NCBI GenBank assembly: GCA_024640925.1
Contig: JAHEEB010000038.1
Location: 1 to 11,961 of the forward strand
Origin: Bacteroidota bacterium
Lineage (GTDB): Bacteria; Bacteroidota; Bacteroidia; Bacteroidales; UBA10428
Direction of reading: 5' to 3'
DNA: 11,961 nucleotides
Under the pieces are notes generated by a model. It did no database searches, had not been told where the DNA came from, and saw nothing but the letters and a program-made list of their open reading frames with translations. Positions 1-7,139 of this stretch are shown piece after piece. Position 1 is the stretch's first letter. Each line of letters begins with the position of its first letter. The position numbers were made by a program, and so were the translations under genes.

Positions 1-976
1 CTGGGTTAATCGCGAGTTCCATCTTAATCTCGCCGCTAACTTCGGTAAGCGATGGAGGAACAAAAGTAAGGTTCCCAGGTTCAATAATCAGCTTGGTATT
101 GGTAGGTGCATTAATTGTCGATTCAATCTTTAGAGAATACCCATTTCCATCGAAATTAACTGACTGGCTGAAACTGTCTGCTAGTTTAAGAGAAAGCCCA
201 TCTGGTTTACCACTGAACCTTTCGGGAAACATTTCTAGTAGAACCATATCCAGCACAGGTGGATTGGCTGTTTCGTCTACGATAACAGGAATATTTGCTG
301 CTGCCAGTACCTTTGAAATGCTTTTTAATAATTTGGTTTCGTCAAATGTATCGTTGCCCCAGCCATAAATAGTTTTAATTAGTTCACCAGGGCTCGATAA
401 TAAATCGCCTAACTTGCTCAGATCCAATAATTTTTCTGTGTAGGGTGGTTTTAGAGGATCGGTTGAACCAACATTTTTATCTGTTGCCTGAATAACTCCA
501 ATAAACTCAAATATTTTAGCAACAATTGGTATTTTTTCTTCAACCTCGGAGATCAGAGCATATGATAACAGTTTTTCAGCAAGTTCGCCGGCAAATTGTT
601 TATATAAATTTTTCTCGGCTGTAGGCTTAGAATTGGCATATGTATCGATAGCATTGGCAACATCAGAAAATTTTTCAATAACATCTTTAATAGTCACAAT
701 TAAGTTTATACCTACCGAAGTAATCTGACCATAATCTTCATCTTTAATTGCTTTAGCTAAGTCAGTTACAAGATCGGGTAATTCGGTAAGTCTGGAGATA
801 AGTGTTGACAATGATGTACTGAACCCGGAACTACTATCTAAATCTTCGGGAAATTGCACGCCCATTTCCGCAAAAACAGTACGTACATTACCCGATTCAA
901 TATTTTCTTTCAGTGAATTTAGAACATTTGTAACTTGAACCGCTATAAGCTCTATTGTACCTGCATTGTTTGGCAT
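1..976 (-). CDS. Large hypothetical protein, N-terminal 325 residues (runs off the left edge)
   Basis: An uninterrupted minus-strand frame runs from an ATG at 976-974 to the window edge with no stop, so only the N-terminus is visible. It begins MPNNAGTIELIAVQV. Residues 1 to about 170 look largely helical and acidic, with a conserved-looking segment at 31-45 (VRTVFAEMGVQFPED). From about residue 250 the sequence alternates hydrophobic and polar residues (LSLKLADSFSQSVNF, then YSLKIEST and KLIIEPGNLTF), suggesting beta strands. There is no signal peptide, lipobox or membrane helix in this part. The start lies 30 nt after the stop of the protease gene upstream and in the same frame, with an in-frame TAA between, which fixes the start closely and implies co-transcription. 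I do not recognise it securely. From memory the opening resembles large bacterial proteins annotated with DUF6603; this is unverified. Existence as a gene is well supported; function unknown. Confidence 0.8.
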   Translation of the reverse strand, partial: MPNNAGTIELIAVQVTNVLNSLKENIESGNVRTVFAEMGVQFPEDLDSSSGFSTSLSTLISRLTELPDLVTDLAKAIKDEDYGQITSVGINLIVTIKDVIEKFSDVANAIDTYANSKPTAEKNLYKQFAGELAEKLLSYALISEVEEKIPIVAKIFEFIGVIQATDKNVGSTDPLKPPYTEKLLDLSKLGDLLSSPGELIKTIYGWGNDTFDETKLLKSISKVLAAANIPVIVDETANPPVLDMVLLEMFPERFSGKPDGLSLKLADSFSQSVNFDGNGYSLKIESTINAPTNTKLIIEPGNLTFVPPSLTEVSGEIKMELAINP

Positions 977-1006
977 AATATGACTATTTAAGATGAACAG
1001 GAATAT

Positions 1007-2455
1007 TTATGAAGTCAGAAGTTCAATAATATCATTGTTGGTCTGACATAGATCTGCAGCTAAATACACTTTTTTGGCATATTTTTCCATATCTGTTTTC
1101 AAGAGACTGCTACCAGTGAAAACCAATGCCTCATGCATTACAGAGAGTAATTGCCGGATAGTAATCCCATTCCATTCTTTCGTTATGTTTTCATCATCAT
1201 TTTTTAGTTTTCTTATCAATAAAGCTACATAAGCTGGTCCCTGGTTACGTTGCCAGGCTACAACTACCTGGCGGTTATGATTAACTAATCGACGAATTTC
1301 TTCAGAATGTTGTTTCAGACACCGGAGAATATCTTTTCCTTTTTCTGTCTGCTCAAGTTTTTCACGGTATTTATCGAAATACTTTTTATAATGAGTACTC
1401 TCTTCATCTGATATCTTTGCAGTTACTATGGATTGTGCTCGTGAATGGGTTACAATTGTTGCTGAATCACCTCCTGGTGCGGGCGTCGGGTTTATTGTGA
1501 TGTTCATACAGGAAGCATCGATGACATTGTGGATATTATTGGCAACGCCATTAAATGGGACTTCTTCAACACTTCCAGCCATAATTAATCCAACAACCTG
1601 ATTAATTGAATTCAGTAATACTGAACCTGAATCTCCTTTATTGATAACCCTCTTATTTGTACCATCAATATGTTCAAAGGTAATTTGATCTAAAAAGCGA
1701 GTTGTTGAGTTATCTTCTTCAGTAACATCAACCGGTGAGCCAATTATTCTTACAATTCCTTCAGTATAACCAGTTTTGGCACCAACTTTTTTTACAAGAT
1801 CATTCTCTTCAACTGGCACCATGGCTCCAGAAACAGAATGGGGATGGAGAGGAGCTATACCATCTATCCTTATTCCTCCATCAATCTCATTAATATAAGA
1901 AATGTCTGAATTAATTTTTGCTATTCCACAATCGACATTCCCATTGTTTCTTCTCCTACTGTCTTTAACAAGTCCGATAACATTGCATTCGCAGCACCAG
2001 GAACAACTAATATCGGGCTGGCTGACCCTAATATCGCGTTCAACAGGTGTTGGTGAGTTATCAAAGTATTGATCATACAAAACATGATGATTGGTAAGTA
2101 CTACAGTGCCATGAGTTGGATGGGTTGCCATACAACCTAAGGTTCCGGTTCCATTATTTTCTTCTGAACCCATTTTTACTCCCCCTCTGATAGGGCGAAT
2201 TGTTTTTGATGCTTTTGTAATTTTAACTACATCTGTTTTAATCCCATTAATCTCTTGTGGTATAATTTCTTCTGGCAATAGTTCTTCTTTTGTTTTCTTT
2301 TCCTCTACAAAAACAACATATACCGATTCTTCGGTGTATTTGCCTTTTGTTTCTTTCTTTCCTACACCAACATCAATCACACCCGGAATCTTCTTTAGCT
2401 GCTCTTTAACAGCCAAGAATTTCTCATATTTTTCCTTTCTTTCTTGTTCAGTCAT
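1007..2455 (-). CDS. Trypsin-like (S1-type) serine protease, NAL1-like, second of a tandem pair
   Basis: A 482-residue protein with a chymotrypsin-fold protease core. Residues 22-80 form an N-terminal module (PGVIDVGVG, then a VYVVFVEEKK strand and IPQEINGIKTDVVKI) that I associate with bacterial relatives of the plant NARROW LEAF 1 protease. The likely catalytic set is His124 in TNHHV, Asp175 in NVDCGIAKI and Ser276 in KGDSGSVLL, all intact. Cys151, 154, 155 and 157 form a tight cluster between His and Asp. A proline/glycine linker near 322-330 leads to a C-terminal helical module (about 350-480) containing EEIRRLVNHNRQVVVAWQRN. There is no signal peptide or membrane helix, so a cytoplasmic location, or export by a route not visible here, is inferred. 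It starts 26 nt after the upstream paralogue and ends 30 nt before the next gene. Substrate unknown. The protease fold call is firm, the NAL1 relation moderate. Confidence 0.88.
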   Translation of the reverse strand: MTEQERKEKYEKFLAVKEQLKKIPGVIDVGVGKKETKGKYTEESVYVVFVEEKKTKEELLPEEIIPQEINGIKTDVVKITKASKTIRPIRGGVKMGSEENNGTGTLGCMATHPTHGTVVLTNHHVLYDQYFDNSPTPVERDIRVSQPDISCSWCCECNVIGLVKDSRRRNNGNVDCGIAKINSDISYINEIDGGIRIDGIAPLHPHSVSGAMVPVEENDLVKKVGAKTGYTEGIVRIIGSPVDVTEEDNSTTRFLDQITFEHIDGTNKRVINKGDSGSVLLNSINQVVGLIMAGSVEEVPFNGVANNIHNVIDASCMNITINPTPAPGGDSATIVTHSRAQSIVTAKISDEESTHYKKYFDKYREKLEQTEKGKDILRCLKQHSEEIRRLVNHNRQVVVAWQRNQGPAYVALLIRKLKNDDENITKEWNGITIRQLLSVMHEALVFTGSSLLKTDMEKYAKKVYLAADLCQTNNDIIELLTS

Positions 2456-2481
2456 GGGAATGTTATTATTGTTCCGAATAA

Positions 2482-3966
2482 TTATTTATAAGCGATATAT
2501 TCAACTATTTTGTGAGCATTATTGCTTCTGGCAAAAGCTTTTACCAGTTCTTCCGAATAATTATGGATATCTTCCCTGAGATTAATGCTGCCGAATTCCA
2601 GGAATATCTTTCTCATAGTATCAATTAATGATATTACAGAAATGCCATTAATCTGAGTCTGGAAATTGTATTCAGGTGTTTTAATGCTCTTTACAAAGGA
2701 AGCCAGAAAGGCCTGTCCCTCATTTTTATTCCATGCTACCTTGGCAGGCCTGCATGTATTGATCATATCCCTTACTTCGTTACGGTGACGATAATATAAA
2801 AGGATAATTGTTTTTCCAAAATCAGATTTATTTAATTGGTTCTCCAAAAAACTAACCCGGTAACTTGTTGCGAATTCATCAGGAATTGAAATGGAGGAAG
2901 CCATGGAACCTCCTCGGACTAACGAAGGAGATCCACCACCACCACTGGGAAATGCACCGGACGGAATAGTGATTCCAAGTCGGGATATTACTTCGTGGAT
3001 TTTATTAGCTACACTTGTACCATCTTTCTCTGTCGAACTGCCTGTTTTATAAGGTGATGCAAAATGAAGGGCAACTACCTGATCGGAACTATTTAATATT
3101 ACGGATCCAGAGTCACCACTAAAATTAAACCTATCGGTAGGGGTTGGTGGTATTGAATGAATTTGTCCTGAAAAAGTTGTACCATCTACAACTAAGGAAT
3201 AATTAATACTTTGAACAGAACCGTTTGTTAGCCCTGTTGTTTTGCCTCTTTTCTTTACAGGGTCACCAACGCGGACAGATGTTTGAATGCCTCCCACATC
3301 AAAAGGTGCAACTGAACCCATAACGGTGCCAATTTCTTCTATCTCATTTACTTTTTCGATAGAAGAATCAATTGCGCAAATTGCGGCATCTATTACTCCG
3401 TCCCTTATATTATTTAGTATTGTCCCCAGTTTATCACAATCGCAACACATACAACTCACCCAAAATTCTGGCTGACCAATGCACGAACCCGGCCCACTAC
3501 CTGTTGGTCCATGTCCGCCATGAGCACACATTACATGACTATTGCTCAACCCTACTATATGATTGTTGCTTGTTAATCTGGCAAAACACCCCATAGTGCC
3601 AACGGAATAATGTCCATCAGATTCTCTGATTCCATTACTTATCTGGATTCCCCCTTTTAATGGTCTGTATTTTTTTTTATCAGGCAGAGTGCCATTATCA
3701 GAGGAACCTTTCGTAATTTTTACCACATCGGTTTTAACCCCGTATATTTCTTTTGGGATAACATGCTCAGCACTTAAATCAATTTCCTTTTTCTTTTCTT
3801 CGACATATACAATATAAGATATGGTATCGGTAATTTCATCACCGGTTTGTTTAAAACCTATATCAACAGCTATAACTCCGGGAATTTTTTTTAGTTCTGT
3901 TTCAACTTCAGAAAAGACCTTTGGAAGTTTGTTCTGTTCCTCATGTAATTGCTTTAACGATTTCAT
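2482..3966 (-). CDS. Trypsin-like (S1-type) serine protease, NAL1-like, first of a tandem pair
   Basis: A 494-residue paralogue of the gene that follows it, with the same order of modules. The N-terminal module (about 25-86) has PGVIAVDIGFKQ, YIVYVEEKKK and IPKEIYGVKTDVVKI. The protease core has likely catalytic His144 in SNSHVM, Asp193 in VIDAAICAI and Ser286 in FSGDSGSVIL. Cys172, 174, 175 and 177 cluster before the Asp, with further cysteines at 147 and 162. A glycine/serine-rich linker lies at about 335-354 (it includes four consecutive glycines). The C-terminal helical module (about 365-490) carries HRNEVRDMINTCRPAKVAW. No signal peptide or membrane segment is visible. It is the first gene of the leftward operon, and the ATG at 3966 gives the full N-terminal module seen in the paralogue. 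No convincing Bacteroidota -7 box was found on the minus strand upstream, so its promoter is unassigned. The two proteins have diverged strongly outside the motifs, so the duplication is old or the pair has specialised. Substrate unknown. Confidence 0.88.
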   Translation of the reverse strand: MKSLKQLHEEQNKLPKVFSEVETELKKIPGVIAVDIGFKQTGDEITDTISYIVYVEEKKKEIDLSAEHVIPKEIYGVKTDVVKITKGSSDNGTLPDKKKYRPLKGGIQISNGIRESDGHYSVGTMGCFARLTSNNHIVGLSNSHVMCAHGGHGPTGSGPGSCIGQPEFWVSCMCCDCDKLGTILNNIRDGVIDAAICAIDSSIEKVNEIEEIGTVMGSVAPFDVGGIQTSVRVGDPVKKRGKTTGLTNGSVQSINYSLVVDGTTFSGQIHSIPPTPTDRFNFSGDSGSVILNSSDQVVALHFASPYKTGSSTEKDGTSVANKIHEVISRLGITIPSGAFPSGGGGSPSLVRGGSMASSISIPDEFATSYRVSFLENQLNKSDFGKTIILLYYRHRNEVRDMINTCRPAKVAWNKNEGQAFLASFVKSIKTPEYNFQTQINGISVISLIDTMRKIFLEFGSINLREDIHNYSEELVKAFARSNNAHKIVEYIAYK

Positions 3967-4727
3967 ACTTGTTATTTGGATTTAGGTTTTTATTCATTGA
4001 AACCATTAAGAGTACTCCGGATGATAAACTAATTATCAGAAGTAATCTTAAATGTTCAAAAATGTTGGTCCTGTTTTTTTCATTGATGGTTTGGTTTTCT
4101 GAAAAACAAACAGTAGAGAACGGGTTGATAAAAAAACAAGTTAAGGAATAATCGTTTTCGTGTATTGTAAAAATCTGCCAAAATGAATGGATGGGGAATA
4201 TTTTTTATAGAAAACGAAAGAATGTGATAAAAATTAAGACATATTTTGAAAATCTAAAATAGGGGGATGATTGAAATAAAATATATATAATATGCTTTAT
4301 ACCCATAAATAATTGATGTAATAATTAAAAAAATATAAAATAATAAAAAAAGGCTATAAAATTAATGGGTATTAAAAACAAATATCATATTTTTGACGTA
4401 TATATTAATAAATTAAAATTATAAGCTATAAAAGTTCCGGATTTCAGTTTTTGCATTTTTAGTTTGTTTTAATTACAATTTATCATTGCAAATACCTCTT
4501 GCATGTTTCGCTTCTAAGATGTTTTTTGCTATGAGTACATTAAGAATTGAACAGAATAAATCAATAATAATTTCAATTTAAAAGAAATATTCATAAAAAT
4601 TAATAAAAAAGAAAGATATACTTGCAAATAACTTATTGATTAATTATTTTTGCATCGATATAATGTCAATTACAAAGTAAAAAATAGCAAAGAGTAATAA
4701 TATGTCAAACTAACAATACTTAAAATT
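3967..4727. other. AT-rich divergent intergenic region
   Basis: These 761 bp separate the leftward protease operon from rightward glnN. They are strongly AT-rich, with A and T tracts, especially 4200-4420 and 4540-4700. Apart from the glnN promoter candidate, one further exact TAnnTTTG match on the plus strand (4388-4395) has no -33 partner. An 8-bp inverted repeat, ATACCCAT at 4299-4306 and ATGGGTAT at 4365-4372, is the only GC-containing symmetry noticed. A 76-codon plus-strand frame (3921-4151) overlaps the protease start and looks accidental. No RNA gene or insertion sequence was recognised. Confidence 0.6.
4621..4652 (+). promoter_or_regulatory. Candidate Bacteroidota-type promoter for glnN
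   Basis: CTTG at 4621-4624, 20 nt of spacer, then TATTTTTG at 4645-4652. The latter matches the Bacteroidota -7 consensus TAnnTTTG exactly, and the former matches the -33 TTTG at three of four positions. Transcription would start near 4657-4660, giving a leader of about 70 nt before the glnN ATG. The fit to spacing and sequence is good, but the region is AT-rich and chance matches occur. Confidence 0.55.
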
Positions 4728-6923
4728 ATGTCATCATTAAGATTTAAAGCGGTAGAGGAAGCTTTCAAGAAAAAAGCTTTATGCATTGAACCACCTGCAC
4801 AATTTACCTCGGACTATTATGGAAAGTATGTATTTACAAAATCTGTAATGGCTAAATATTTGTCGAAAGACATAATGAAATCATTGAGTAATTCCATTGA
4901 AAAAGGAACTACAATTGATATAGCTATTGCCGATGGTGTAGCAACGGGTATGAAAACCTGGGCTATGGAATTGGGCGCTACACATTATACACACTGGTTT
5001 CAGCCATTAACCGATGGTACTGCCGAAAAACATGACTCATTTATTGATTATGTTGCGGGTCCGGGTGAAGCAATTATCGAAGAATTTTCAGGAAAATTAC
5101 TTGTTCAGCAGGAACCAGATGCATCTTCATTTCCAAGTGGTGGCATTAGAAGTACATTCGAAGCGCGTGGTTATACAGCCTGGGATCCTTCGTCGCCTGC
5201 CTTTGTAGTTGATGACACCCTGGTAATTCCAACCATTTTCATCTCTTATACCGGCGAAGCCCTCGATTTAAAAGCACCTCTTTTAAAAGCATTAAGTGCA
5301 GTTGATAAAGCAGCTACTGCAGTATGTCAACTGTTTGATCCAAATGTAAAAAAAGTGGTTTCATTTTTAGGATGGGAACAAGAATATTTCCTTGTTGACG
5401 AAAGTCTATATGCAACTCGTCCCGACTTATTGTTAACTGGTCGTACTTTGCTTGGTCATGAATCGGCAAAAAATCAGCAATTGGAAGACCATTATTTTGG
5501 TGCTGTTCCAAGTCGTGTTGCTGCTTTTATGAAAGATATCGAATTTGAAGCATATAAATATGGGATACCAGCCAAAACCCGTCATAACGAGGTTGCTCCC
5601 AACCAGTTTGAGTTAGCACCAATTTATGGTGAATGTAACCTGGCTGTTGATCAAAATTTGTTAATGATGTCAATTATGAGGCGTGTTGCTCGCAGACACG
5701 GTTTCCGTTTATTACTTCACGAAAAACCATTTGCTGGAATTAATGGTTCAGGTAAACACAACAACTGGTCGTTGGGAACTGATACGGGTGTAGGTTTATT
5801 TACACCAGGAAAAACTCCTGAAGCAAATTTACAGTTCGTAACATTCCTGGTAAACACATTAATGGCCGTATATAAACACAATGCTTTGCTTAAAGCATCG
5901 ATTATGACTGCTCAAAATGCTCACCGTTTGGGAGCTAATGAAGCACCTCCGGCTATTGTTTCAGCTTTTCTAGGAAAACAATTGACATCCATTCTTGACA
6001 AACTGGAAAGCAGTAGCACTGAAGATGCGATTATAATAGACGCCAAAAAGAAACTACATTTAGGAATACCTCATATTCCTGAAGTATTTTTGGATAATAC
6101 TGACCGCAACCGTACATCTGCATTTGCCTTTACAGGGAACAGGTTTGAATTCCGTGCAGTTGGTTCTTCTGCAAACTGCTCTTCTGCAATGGCCACTTTA
6201 AATGCAGCTGTAGCTGAACAACTAACCCTTTTCAAGGCTGAAGTTGAAGCAAAAATAGCTGCAGGCTCAAAGAAAGAAAAAGCTATTTTTGATGTTATTA
6301 AAAAATACATCAAGGAATCTAAAGCCATTCGTTTCGATGGTAATGGATACAGCGATGAATGGAAGATTGAAGCTGCTAAACGTGGATTGGATTGTGAAAC
6401 AAGCGTTCCTAAAATTATTGAAGCATATACTTCAAAATCAAGCATAGAGTTATTCAAATCAACCGGAGTATTAACCGAGGTTGAACTTCATGCCCGAAAC
6501 GAAGTGAAATGGGAAACTTACATTAAAAAGATTCAGATTGAGGCACGTGTATTGGGTGATTTAGTTCTCAACCACATTATTCCGGTTGCAAAACGTTATC
6601 AATCACTTCTTTTAGATAATGTATTAAAAACCAAAGCTGTTTACTCATCTGAAAAAGCAGAAAAAATTTCTGCCTTAGATTTGGCTTTAATCGAAGAAAT
6701 TTCTGAACATGTTTCAATCATCAAGAAAAACGTTGATGATATGGTTGAAGCTCGTAAAGTGGCTAACAAAATAGAACATGAAAAAGAAAAAGCCAATTCA
6801 TATCATGATGTGGTTTTACCTTATTTCGAGGTAATCCGTTATCATGTTGATAAACTTGAAATGATAGTAGATGATGAAATGTGGACACTTCCAAAATACA
6901 GAGAATTACTCTTTATTCGATAA
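4728..6923 (+). CDS. glnN: Glutamine synthetase type III
   Basis: ATP-dependent ligation of ammonia to glutamate to give glutamine, in the cytoplasm; the entry step of the GS-GOGAT cycle. The 731 residues match the length of type III enzymes (about 730), well above the roughly 450-470 of types I and II. Visible motifs are GWEQEYFLVD at 215-224 (metal-binding glutamates), NEVAPNQFELAPIY at 287-300, and LLLHEKPFAGINGSGKHNN at 328-346 (ATP and glutamate site), followed by an FEFRAVGSS segment further on. The N-terminal region with RSTFEARGYTAWDPSSPAF (141-159) is a type III hallmark. The long C-terminal part is helical and charged. The ATG at 4728 gives a normal N-terminus (MSSLRFKAVEEAF) and lies about 70 nt after a good promoter candidate. 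No Shine-Dalgarno sequence is obvious, as is usual in this phylum. It is followed by a probable terminator, then asnB and gltB, which use its product. Type III synthetases are oligomeric enzymes known from Bacteroides and cyanobacteria. Confidence 0.97.
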   Translation: MSSLRFKAVEEAFKKKALCIEPPAQFTSDYYGKYVFTKSVMAKYLSKDIMKSLSNSIEKGTTIDIAIADGVATGMKTWAMELGATHYTHWFQPLTDGTAEKHDSFIDYVAGPGEAIIEEFSGKLLVQQEPDASSFPSGGIRSTFEARGYTAWDPSSPAFVVDDTLVIPTIFISYTGEALDLKAPLLKALSAVDKAATAVCQLFDPNVKKVVSFLGWEQEYFLVDESLYATRPDLLLTGRTLLGHESAKNQQLEDHYFGAVPSRVAAFMKDIEFEAYKYGIPAKTRHNEVAPNQFELAPIYGECNLAVDQNLLMMSIMRRVARRHGFRLLLHEKPFAGINGSGKHNNWSLGTDTGVGLFTPGKTPEANLQFVTFLVNTLMAVYKHNALLKASIMTAQNAHRLGANEAPPAIVSAFLGKQLTSILDKLESSSTEDAIIIDAKKKLHLGIPHIPEVFLDNTDRNRTSAFAFTGNRFEFRAVGSSANCSSAMATLNAAVAEQLTLFKAEVEAKIAAGSKKEKAIFDVIKKYIKESKAIRFDGNGYSDEWKIEAAKRGLDCETSVPKIIEAYTSKSSIELFKSTGVLTEVELHARNEVKWETYIKKIQIEARVLGDLVLNHIIPVAKRYQSLLLDNVLKTKAVYSSEKAEKISALDLALIEEISEHVSIIKKNVDDMVEARKVANKIEHEKEKANSYHDVVLPYFEVIRYHVDKLEMIVDDEMWTLPKYRELLFIR

Positions 6924-6959
6924 ATTGATCATAATCTGCTAAATATTCAATAATTTTAA

Positions 6960-7001
6960 TGTAGTGGGAGGACTTTTCATAGTGCTTCCACTATACTTTT
7001 A
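6960..7001 (+). terminator. Probable intrinsic terminator after glnN
   Basis: The arms 6960-6970 (TGTAGTGGGAG) and 6985-6995 (CTTCCACTATA) pair over 11 bp with two G-U pairs around a 14-nt loop. CTTTTAT follows directly. It begins 36 nt after the glnN stop and would separate glnN from asnB transcription, at least in part. The T tract is short, so read-through is possible. Confidence 0.6.
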
Positions 7002-7028
7002 TACCAAAGGTTTACAAGGGAATTCTCT

Positions 7029-7080
7029 CTTCGTAGCAATTACGAAAGCTCTGATTTATAGAGATGTAAAGTTGACGAAG
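7029..7080 (+). promoter_or_regulatory. Possible structured leader upstream of asnB
   Basis: TTCGTA (7030-7035) and TACGAA (7041-7046) form a perfect 6-bp inverted repeat with a 5-nt loop. The same left arm, as CTTCGT (7029-7034), can instead pair with ACGAAG (7075-7080). The symmetry could be an operator or two alternative RNA hairpins. No good -33/-7 promoter was found between 7002 and 7139; TAACTTTT at 7116-7123 is a one-mismatch -7 match with no -33 partner and would leave an implausibly short leader. Function is not shown by the sequence. Confidence 0.25.
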
Positions 7081-7139
7081 ATGTACAGTTATCTCAAGAT
7101 AAAGAAGTGATTTTCTAACTTTTTCAAAAAAAATAAGCT

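Noticed and set aside
93..368. Plus-strand open frame of 91 codons
   Set aside because: It lies entirely antisense to the continuous minus-strand frame that runs from 976 to the window edge and has a low-complexity Ser/Thr-rich composition typical of a shadow frame.
3921..4151. Plus-strand open frame of 76 codons with a hydrophobic stretch
   Set aside because: It overlaps the start of the protease gene antisense, its hydrophobic parts come from T-rich DNA, and there is no promoter, ribosome site or recognisable domain.
4299..4372. Inverted repeat ATACCCAT / ATGGGTAT with a 58-nt spacer as an operator or hairpin
   Set aside because: Only 8 bp, widely spaced, and not near the better promoter candidate; not convincing as a site.
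4200..4720. AT-rich stretch as a possible replication origin or phage attachment site
   Set aside because: No DnaA-box clusters, iterons, tRNA end or integrase were seen; high AT content is ordinary for spacers in this phylum.
6071..6457. Minus-strand open frame of 128 codons inside glnN
   Set aside because: It is antisense to a conserved part of glutamine synthetase; its composition follows from the sense codons.
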